A stretch of 8,397 nucleotides of DNA from Roseimaritima sp. (lineage in GTDB: Bacteria > Planctomycetota > Planctomycetia > Pirellulales > Pirellulaceae), in contig SLFV01000008.1 of NCBI GenBank assembly GCA_007124075.1, positions 1 to 8,397 on the forward strand. Reading direction: 5' to 3'. Of this stretch, positions 1-6,146 are shown piece by piece (positions within the stretch are counted from its first letter, which is position 1; the number at the start of each line of letters is the position of its first letter). Made by a program: the position numbers and the translations under genes. The notes below the pieces were generated by a model, which was given only the letters and a program-made list of their open reading frames with translations, was not told the DNA's origin and ran no database searches.

Positions 1-2218
1 GTGCAACGCCCTGCAGGTCAGAGGCGACCTCCACTGGTCTTCCGCCATCAAAGGTCAACCATTCGACTGGGTTGCGAAGGACCCGATTGCGATCAAATAC
101 TTTCGCCTGCGGGACGACGAGCGATTTGTACTGCAACAACTCGATGGCGTGAAGTCGATCCCGCGGATTCGAGACGAATACAACATCCGCTACACCCCGC
201 GACGCGTCACGACCGCTCAGGTGCAAAACCTGGTATTGAATTTTTTTCGCCAAGGCTTGGTCACCTCGCCCGCGTTAAATCAGGACCGAACGCTGCTGCA
301 GTACCGCCGTCGTCAGACCTTGCAACGCTGGCCCGCTTGGATGACCAGTTGGTTATTTTTACGGTTTCCCGGGTTGTATGCGGATCCGATTGTGCAGCGG
401 ATCGAGCGTTGGCTGCGGCCGTTTCTGTCCGCAGGTTGTTTGTGGTTGGCCGTCATCTTCATCCTGGGTAGTTCTGTCTGGCTGTTGCTGAACGCTGCGG
501 AATTCCTCGCCGAGGTACAGCGATTTCAACGCTGGGCAAATTTGCAAGGTGCGTTGCTTCTGGCCGTAACCATCGGGATCGCCAAAACGCTGCATGAATT
601 GGGGCATGGCGTGCTAGCGAAACGATTGGGGGCGGAATGTCATGAAATCGGCGTCATGCTGATGTTCGGGGTACCATGTTTGTACTGCGACACATCGGAT
701 CTATGGACCATTCCCCATCGCGGCGGCCGAATGCTGGTCGCCGCTGGCGGGATGTTGACCGAATTGTTAATCGCGTCGGCGGCGGTTTGGCTCTGGACGG
801 CTTCGCATGCCGGGATCCTGCACTGGCTCAGCTTCAATTTGATCCTAGTTTGCATGCTTACCACCGTGCTGATCAATGCCAATCCGCTGTTACGCTACGA
901 CGGCTACTATTTGTTGGCCGATGCAGTCAGCATCGATAATTTGTCCCATGAGGCCTCGCAGCGAACGTGGCGTTGCATTGGTTGGCTATTTACCGGCAAC
1001 TGGTCCGTAATCTGGCCAGAACGAAGCCTTATTGGGCAAATCGCATTGGTTGCCTACACGCTGGCGGCCTGGTTCTATCGGGCGTTGATCTTTCTAGCGA
1101 TCGGTTGGCTGGTTCTGACGCTGTCTCGTCAGTGGGGCATCCAGCGACACGGCTGGCAGTTCATTGCTGTGGGCGCGGCAACGCTTCTGGCCGCCGGAGT
1201 GGTACCCGCAATCATCAAAGAGGGCACCCGTCTGCGGCAGCCCGGAGGGTGGGCTCGCAGCGGCGTCAGGACACCCCGTCTGATCGTGGTGCTGTCCATT
1301 TTGGCAGCCACCGGATACTGGGCGTTGTTGGTGCCACGGCAACGGTCGCTGGTCCTGGTGGGAGAGTTTCATCCTGCCCACCGACAGGCCGTGGTTGGTC
1401 AGACCCCCGCGAAATTACAGCAATTCTGCGAACATGCGCGAAGCGTGGTCCCCGGGCAAACTTTGGCCCAGCTTGGCAGCCTCCAGACGCATCTGGAACG
1501 GTTGGAGGCGGAGCGAAAATTGCAAGAACAGCAGATTTTGGTTTCCAGCCTGCAACAGGCCGCCGTCGCGGTGCCGGAGTTGGCGGAGCAAATACCTACT
1601 GCGGAGGCGGTCCTGACCACGCTACGGGAACAACGGGATCTAGCGCAGACGCAATTAGATGCGTTAAGGTTGAAAGCCAGTCGGGGGGGCCGTTGGATGT
1701 CCCCACTAGAACGCGTCGTACCTCACGATTCCTCGACGCGTTTGCAAAGTTGGAGACGGCAGCCATTGGCGATTGAAAACCAATCGACCACGGTTAAACC
1801 AGGCGAAGTATTGGGTTGGTTAGCCGACAATGATACGTGGCAGGTCACCTTGTTTGCGGACCAGAACGTTATTGAGTGGTTGCGGCCTGGTCAATCGGCG
1901 GTCGTCTGTTTGGCCAGTCAGCCACAGACGCGACTGTCCGCCACGGTGACGGACGTCGGTGTACAGCCGGTCGCGGAATTGTCAGCAAGGCAAGCGAAAC
2001 TGCCCGGCATGGCGTCACGGCCAACGGATCGTTCAACATTTCAGCCGCTGTCTCCCAGTTATTCCGTCACATTGCAAGTCCATTGTCCCGAACCGACAAC
2101 AATTCCCCCACCATTACTTGGTGTCGATGGCCTGGAAGCCAAGGCCAGGATCCTGCTGGACAACGAAAACGACGCGCAGCGGCTATGGAGGTGGCTTGCT
2201 GGTCAGCTACGATTCTAA
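1..2218 (+). CDS. M50 (site-2-protease-like) metallopeptidase fused to HlyD-type periplasmic adaptor, 5' partial
   Basis: The frame is open from base 2 and ends at TAA 2216-2218, showing 738 residues; the true start lies upstream. Counting from base 2, residues 1-95 resemble a PqqD-like winged-helix region (for example DPIAIKYFRLRDDE, then QLDG). Several hydrophobic segments follow between about residues 140 and 450. The zinc motif HELGH is at residues 198-202 (bases 593-607), and NPLLRYDGYY (bases 881-910) supplies the usual third ligand, Asp300. The peptidase core therefore looks intact. A CLYC motif sits at residues 226-229. After the last membrane segment comes an adaptor-like part: a half-motif near GQTLAQL, a Gln/Glu/Leu-rich coiled coil at about 490-560, and a barrel-type region at about 597-660. 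Family knowledge: HlyD/MFP proteins link inner-membrane transporters to the periplasm, and M50 enzymes cleave within membranes. A role in export or processing of a peptide or other cargo is inference. The substrate is unknown, and the partner genes probably lie upstream. Confidence 0.85.
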   Translation, partial: CNALQVRGDLHWSSAIKGQPFDWVAKDPIAIKYFRLRDDERFVLQQLDGVKSIPRIRDEYNIRYTPRRVTTAQVQNLVLNFFRQGLVTSPALNQDRTLLQYRRRQTLQRWPAWMTSWLFLRFPGLYADPIVQRIERWLRPFLSAGCLWLAVIFILGSSVWLLLNAAEFLAEVQRFQRWANLQGALLLAVTIGIAKTLHELGHGVLAKRLGAECHEIGVMLMFGVPCLYCDTSDLWTIPHRGGRMLVAAGGMLTELLIASAAVWLWTASHAGILHWLSFNLILVCMLTTVLINANPLLRYDGYYLLADAVSIDNLSHEASQRTWRCIGWLFTGNWSVIWPERSLIGQIALVAYTLAAWFYRALIFLAIGWLVLTLSRQWGIQRHGWQFIAVGAATLLAAGVVPAIIKEGTRLRQPGGWARSGVRTPRLIVVLSILAATGYWALLVPRQRSLVLVGEFHPAHRQAVVGQTPAKLQQFCEHARSVVPGQTLAQLGSLQTHLERLEAERKLQEQQILVSSLQQAAVAVPELAEQIPTAEAVLTTLREQRDLAQTQLDALRLKASRGGRWMSPLERVVPHDSSTRLQSWRRQPLAIENQSTTVKPGEVLGWLADNDTWQVTLFADQNVIEWLRPGQSAVVCLASQPQTRLSATVTDVGVQPVAELSARQAKLPGMASRPTDRSTFQPLSPSYSVTLQVHCPEPTTIPPPLLGVDGLEAKARILLDNENDAQRLWRWLAGQLRF

Positions 2219-2426
2219 ATTGTCGGAGCGTACCCGTCGGCCTCGCTGGACCACCGCTTCGCATTTTCCGGTGGCAAATTCACCTACCGTGGTAGCTTGC
2301 ACCGAAGAGCGAACTAAATCAGACTAGGTGCATCCTCAGGCAAGCAGCCCGCAGACGCAGGTTACGAGTCGCTTAGCCCGCCCCCACATCTGCGCTAGCT
2401 ATTTCCCCCAAACAACCTGAAAAACT
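2219..2426. other. Intergenic gap between the M50/adaptor gene and hflK
   Basis: No credible gene is visible in these 208 bases. There are two small inverted repeats. CCACCG (2251-2256) pairs with CGGTGG (2269-2274) around a 12-base loop. CTACC (2284-2288) mirrors GGTAG (2291-2295), which leaves a very tight loop. Neither is followed by a T-run, so neither is a convincing intrinsic terminator. The gap presumably holds the end of the upstream transcript and the hflKC promoter, but I find no clear -35/-10 pair. The sequence just before the hflK ATG (aacaacctgaaaaact) has no strong Shine-Dalgarno site. Confidence 0.4.
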
Positions 2427-3470
2427 ATGAATCGTAGACCGGGTGAACCGCTGACTCTTGAAGACCTTTTGAACTCCGCGGATTGGTCCAAGCTGATTCC
2501 GCGATTGGTGGTGGTCGTCGCGGTTTTGTTTCTGATCCTGGCGGCTTCGTCGGTGGTTTACACTGTCCAGCCTGAAGGAGAGGCCGTGGTGAAGCGGTTT
2601 GGCAAAGTGGTCGCGGTCAAGCCACCAGGACTGCACTTCAAGCTGCCACTTGGAATCGACCAACAGATCTTTGTTCCCACCGCGCGGGTCCTGAAGGCGG
2701 AGTTCGGATTTCGCACCACGGTGCAACAGAATCGTCAAGCCAGTTACCGTAAAGGCGACCAACACCGAGACGAATCGCTAATGTTGACGGGCGATTTAAA
2801 AGTCGTGGATGTGGAATGGGTGGTGCAGTACCGGGTCGAGGATCCAAACAAATATTTGCACAGCGTGGAGGAGGTCGACAAAACGATTCGTGATGCTTCA
2901 GAAGCCGTGATGCGCCGGATCGTCGGTAATTCGCTTGGCAGTGACGTGCTGACGGTCAAACGAGTGCAAATTGCGGCTGCCGCGAAAGAAGAATTGCAAG
3001 AATTGCTTGATGCGTTTGATATGGGGATTCGCATCGGCACCATTGAAATGCAAGACGTAACGCCCCCCGATTCGGTGAAACCAGCGTTTAACGAAGTCAA
3101 TCAAGCCGAGCAGGAGAAAGAACGCTTAATCAACGAGGCGGAAAAGCTGCAAAACCAACGCATCCCGGCGGCGAGGGGGAAGGCGCGACAAGTCCTGGAA
3201 GCCGCAGAAGGCTATCGAGCTCAACGCGTCAATCGGGCGATTGGCGAGGCTGCCCGCTTTCAGGCGATTCTGACGGAATACAAGAATGCACCCGAGGTGA
3301 CTCGCCAGCGAATGTACCTGGAAATGCTTGATAACGTCCTTCCGCAACTAGGGAAAGTCTACGTGGTCGAACCCGGCGGTACAGGACCGATACCGCTGCT
3401 GAACCTGGATGGCGGAGGATCGGCTGCCAGCAATACGAACATTCCCGCCTTGAATCGAGGGGCTCGCTAA
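2427..3470 (+). CDS. hflK: HflK, SPFH-domain membrane protein of the HflKC complex
   Basis: The product has 347 residues. A short N-terminal segment contains LTLEDLLN, and a single membrane anchor follows at about residues 25-45 (LVVVVAVLFLILAAS). The SPFH/band-7 domain then begins with QPEGEAVVKRFGK and PPGLHFKLPLG. LMLTGDLKVVDVEWVVQYRV is a typical HflK stretch. A charged helical region follows at about 225-290 (EQEKERLINEAEKLQNQR), and the end has EMLDNVLPQLGKVYVV, also typical of HflK. Family knowledge: HflK and HflC assemble into a large cage in the inner membrane, facing the periplasm, around FtsH, and modulate its proteolysis of membrane proteins. The protein is shorter than the E. coli one and lacks its glycine-rich N-terminus. 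The ATG at 2427 is chosen because it directly precedes the conserved N-terminal part; its ribosome binding site is weak. It overlaps hflC by one base, so the two are almost certainly cotranscribed. No ftsH is visible in the window. Confidence 0.95.
   Translation: MNRRPGEPLTLEDLLNSADWSKLIPRLVVVVAVLFLILAASSVVYTVQPEGEAVVKRFGKVVAVKPPGLHFKLPLGIDQQIFVPTARVLKAEFGFRTTVQQNRQASYRKGDQHRDESLMLTGDLKVVDVEWVVQYRVEDPNKYLHSVEEVDKTIRDASEAVMRRIVGNSLGSDVLTVKRVQIAAAAKEELQELLDAFDMGIRIGTIEMQDVTPPDSVKPAFNEVNQAEQEKERLINEAEKLQNQRIPAARGKARQVLEAAEGYRAQRVNRAIGEAARFQAILTEYKNAPEVTRQRMYLEMLDNVLPQLGKVYVVEPGGTGPIPLLNLDGGGSAASNTNIPALNRGAR
3457..3462 (+). promoter_or_regulatory. Ribosome binding site for hflC
   Basis: GAGGGG lies inside the last codons of hflK, seven bases before the ATG of hflC at 3470. 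The ATG shares its A with the hflK stop codon (TAATG), an arrangement that favours coupled translation of the two subunits. Confidence 0.6.
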
Positions 3471-4471
3471 TGATTACGCCAACGCAAACCTATCAAAGAC
3501 GCGGTAACACGCTGCTCACATTAATTGTTCTGCTGGCGATCGTCGGCCTGTTTGTGCTGCGGTCTTCAATGTATCGGGTAGATGAAGCCGAACAGGTCAT
3601 TTTGGTTCAATTTGGGGCTCCCGTCGGAGAACCTGTGACGTCGCCGGGGCTTCATTTCCGCATCCCCTTCGTGCAGGAGGTCCGACGCTTCGATAAACGA
3701 CTACTTTCCTGGGATGGCGATCCGAATCAGGTTCCGACCGTTGAAGAACAATTTATTTCGGTCGACACCACCGCGCGGTGGCGAATCGTGGACCCGTTAA
3801 GATTCCTCCAGAGCGTGCAGAATGAACAAGGCGCGCGAAACCGATTGAGCGATATCTTGGATTCCGTGGTTCGCGATAAAATCGCCTCCAGCACACTGGT
3901 AAGCATTGTGCGATCGAAGGATTGGCGGGTGACCCAAGCTGACCTGGAGCGGGCGATGGCTGGCGAGGGTGAGGAGGAGACCTTGCTGCAGCGTGTTGAG
4001 GTGGGGCGTGGTGAATTGGTACGCGATATTCTGGAAACCGCACAGCAGCAAATGCCGCAATATGGGATCGAGTTGGTTGACATCCGGATCAAGCGAATCA
4101 ACTACGTTGAATCGGTCCAGCAACAGGTGTTTGCCAGAATGATCGCCGAACGACAGCGAATCGCTGAACAATTCCGTAGCGAAGGGGCGGGACGCGCTTC
4201 GGAAATCGAAGGAGAAACCGAACGAATGCTAGCGGAGATCGAAAGCGAAGCACAAAAACAAGCGGAGATTATTCGCGGTGAGGCGGACGCCGAGGCGACA
4301 GGCATCTATAACGAAGCCTTTGGTGGGGATGCGGAGTTCTTCATCTTCTTGCGGACCCTGGAAAGTTACGCCAGCGCACTGGGTAAGGATGTAACCATGA
4401 TCCTCAGTAGCGATTCGGACTACTTTCAGTTTTTGAAAACCGGAGGCGAAGCGACGATTCCCGCTCCCTGA
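3470..4471 (+). CDS. hflC: HflC, SPFH-domain membrane protein of the HflKC complex
   Basis: The product has 333 residues. One N-terminal membrane anchor lies at about residues 14-31 (TLLTLIVLLAIVGLFVL). The SPFH domain follows with DEAEQVILVQFGAPV and SPGLHFRIPFVQEVRRFDKR. VDTTARWRIVDPLRFLQSV and the series NRLSDILDSVVRDKIA are typical of HflC. A Glu/Arg-rich helix (about 215-280, including ERQRIAEQFRSEGAGRA and EAEATGIYNEAF-like residues) leads to the usual C-terminal part with FFIFLRTLESY and SDYFQFLK. Family knowledge: it pairs with HflK to form the membrane cage that regulates FtsH. A stretch rich in Glu at about 163-170 (GEGEEETLL) lies where HflC proteins often carry variable sequence. 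The stop TGA is at 4469-4471. The M32 gene follows 33 bases later with no obvious terminator, so a three-gene transcript is plausible. Confidence 0.95.
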   Translation: MITPTQTYQRRGNTLLTLIVLLAIVGLFVLRSSMYRVDEAEQVILVQFGAPVGEPVTSPGLHFRIPFVQEVRRFDKRLLSWDGDPNQVPTVEEQFISVDTTARWRIVDPLRFLQSVQNEQGARNRLSDILDSVVRDKIASSTLVSIVRSKDWRVTQADLERAMAGEGEEETLLQRVEVGRGELVRDILETAQQQMPQYGIELVDIRIKRINYVESVQQQVFARMIAERQRIAEQFRSEGAGRASEIEGETERMLAEIESEAQKQAEIIRGEADAEATGIYNEAFGGDAEFFIFLRTLESYASALGKDVTMILSSDSDYFQFLKTGGEATIPAP

Positions 4472-4493
4472 ACGGCAACGTACGCTCGTGGTG

Positions 4494-4500
4494 AAGGAAG
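4494..4500 (+). promoter_or_regulatory. Ribosome binding site that fixes the TTG start of the M32 gene
   Basis: AAGGAAG is followed by TGTT and then TTG at 4505. No ATG, GTG or other TTG occurs in this frame between the hflC stop (4469-4471, same frame) and 4505. The site and the lack of alternatives together support the TTG start. Confidence 0.65.
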
Positions 4501-4504
4501 TGTT

Positions 4505-6019
4505 TTGACCCCAGAGAAACGATTTGATTTTCTGCGTGCTTGGTTCCAGCAAATTGCGTTGTTGCAATCGGCAAGTGACACACTGGAATGGGACGCCCAC
4601 ACCGGACTGGCGGCCCAGGCTGGGCCTTATCGTGCCGACCAAATTTCTTTTTTGCGAGGGTTGATCCACCAGCGCCGCACCGACCCTCGTGTCGGTGAGC
4701 ATTTGCAGGAGTTGCAGGGCTCCGCGTTGGCTGCGGATGTTCACAGCCCGGAAGGCGCGACGATCGCTCACTTGTTAAAAGATTACCAACGCGATTGCCG
4801 CTTGCCGCAGTCGCTGGTCGAGGCTTTGTCACGGGGGACGACGGTGGGTCAACAGCACTGGGAGGCTGCCAGAAGAGCGGATTCGTTTTCGCAGTTTTCC
4901 CCCGCACTGCAGACGATTGTCAAATTGAAACGGGAAGCCGCAGCGCACCTTCAGCAGGGTCGGCAAACCCTGTATGAGGCTTTGTTGGAGGAATACGAAC
5001 CAGGGTGCAATTGCGAGCTGTTGCAGAATGTCTTCAGCCAGTTGCAGCAGCAATTGGTCCCCCTGGTCCAGCAAATCCAATCCGCTCCCCGGCAGCCTGA
5101 CCTGGGTATCCTGCGCCGTAGGTTCCCGATTGACGCCCAACGGCGGTTCAGTCGCTGGGTTGCTGAAGCAATCGGGTTTGATTTTCAACGTGGTCGGCTG
5201 GATGAAACCGTGCATCCCTTCTGCACCAGCCTGGGCCCCCACGATTGTCGCATCCTATCGCGTTACGAACAGCACTGGTTTCCAGGTGGTTTTTTCGGCA
5301 CGCTGCATGAGGCAGGCCATGGAATGTACGACCAGGGTCTGCCCACGCAGTGGTATGGATTGCCCCCAGGCAGCTTCGCATCATTGGGAATCCACGAATC
5401 GCAGTCACGATTGTGGGAAAACCTGATCGGTAGATCGCAAGCCTTTTGGTCGTGGAACTTTCCGCACGCGCGTGCCGCCTTTCCCGATGCCTTGACCGAT
5501 GTCACGGTCCAGCAGATGCACTTTGCCGTTAATGCGGTCCGCCCCAGTTTGATCCGCGTGGAAGCTGATGAAGCGACCTATAACCTGCACATCATCATTC
5601 GCTTTCAGCTTGAACAGGCACTTGTGGAAGGCGATTTGCAAGTAGATGATCTGCCCACCGCTTGGGATGAAAAGTTTCGTCAGTATTTGGGGATCGCAGC
5701 GCCCACGGTCGCCGACGGTGTTTTACAGGATGTCCACTGGTCGGCAGGCTTGATCGGTTATTTCCCAACCTACACGTTGGGTAACCTTTATTCTGCCCAG
5801 TTATTGGAAACCGCGTCTGCGGAACTGCCACAATGGGAACGGTCCATCAGCGCGGGGCAATTCCAGCCATTGTTGCACTGGTTGCGAGAAAACATCCATC
5901 ATCACGGGCGAATCTGGCAACCTGCTGAATTGATGCTGCGGGTAACCGGCACGCCGCTCGGGTGCGATGCGCTGATACGAAGCCTGTGTACGCGTTATCA
6001 ACAACTTTATGGTTGGTAG
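4505..6019 (+). CDS. M32 family metallocarboxypeptidase (carboxypeptidase Taq type)
   Basis: The product has 504 residues, the usual length for M32, and is predicted cytoplasmic with no signal peptide. The M32 signatures appear in order: HPF at 237-239; DCRIL at 247-251, where the family usually has DXRXT; the zinc motif HEAGH at 268-272; HESQSRLWEN at 297-306 with the third ligand Glu298; VRPSLIRVEADEATYNLH, then IRFQLEQ from 365; GVLQDVHW at 405-412; and GYFPTYTLGN after it. Family knowledge: these enzymes remove C-terminal amino acids from peptides using a divalent metal, with broad specificity but poor action on proline. The N-terminal WDAHTGLAA region is looser than the common WDQXTXMPXGG version. 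All metal ligands are present, so activity is expected. Translation probably starts at TTG 4505. A role in finishing peptides released by membrane proteases such as FtsH is only suggested by the adjacent hflKC genes. Confidence 0.93.
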   Translation: MTPEKRFDFLRAWFQQIALLQSASDTLEWDAHTGLAAQAGPYRADQISFLRGLIHQRRTDPRVGEHLQELQGSALAADVHSPEGATIAHLLKDYQRDCRLPQSLVEALSRGTTVGQQHWEAARRADSFSQFSPALQTIVKLKREAAAHLQQGRQTLYEALLEEYEPGCNCELLQNVFSQLQQQLVPLVQQIQSAPRQPDLGILRRRFPIDAQRRFSRWVAEAIGFDFQRGRLDETVHPFCTSLGPHDCRILSRYEQHWFPGGFFGTLHEAGHGMYDQGLPTQWYGLPPGSFASLGIHESQSRLWENLIGRSQAFWSWNFPHARAAFPDALTDVTVQQMHFAVNAVRPSLIRVEADEATYNLHIIIRFQLEQALVEGDLQVDDLPTAWDEKFRQYLGIAAPTVADGVLQDVHWSAGLIGYFPTYTLGNLYSAQLLETASAELPQWERSISAGQFQPLLHWLRENIHHHGRIWQPAELMLRVTGTPLGCDALIRSLCTRYQQLYGW

Positions 6020-6047
6020 CCTCCGATGCTGGGTATCCTGCGGAGGC
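6019..6047 (+). terminator. Possible stem-loop at the end of the M32 gene
   Basis: GCCTCCG (6019-6025) and CGGAGGC (6041-6047) form a perfect 7-bp stem with a 15-base loop, starting at the last base of the stop codon. No T-run follows on the + strand, so it is not a standard intrinsic terminator. It could act with a termination factor or stabilise the 3' end. It also lies downstream of the convergent HD-GYP gene and could serve both directions. Confidence 0.3.
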
Positions 6048-6146
6048 ATTGACGGTCCCTGCCCTGCTGACTCCGCTCCTTTCTTTCTTGCTGGGGTCGC
6101 TATAAGGCACACGATCGGTCGAGATAGATTCTATACGGAGCTGGAC
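6020..6146. other. Convergent gap between the M32 and HD-GYP genes
   Basis: Besides the stem-loop at its left edge, this gap holds a short inverted repeat, ATAGA (6124-6128) and TCTAT (6130-6134), just past the HD-GYP stop. A pyrimidine-rich stretch (ctcctttctttctt) lies near 6076-6090. No open frame with recognisable content is present. Confidence 0.35.

Noticed and set aside
1..471. Open frame on the + strand starting with GTG at base 1
   Set aside because: It overlaps the M50/adaptor frame, which shows clear domain sequence from base 2 on. Its product is Arg/Pro-rich without recognisable features.
967..1776. 269-residue + strand open frame inside the M50/adaptor gene
   Set aside because: Gly/Arg-rich low-meaning sequence in a second frame; the other frame encodes membrane segments and the adaptor.
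2284..2295. CTACC/GGTAG inverted repeat upstream of hflK as a terminator
   Set aside because: Only a 4-bp usable stem with no T-run, too weak to call.
4229..4907. Two antisense open frames of 180 and 167 residues across the hflC/M32 junction
   Set aside because: They lie opposite two strongly recognised genes, have no recognisable motifs and no ribosome binding support.
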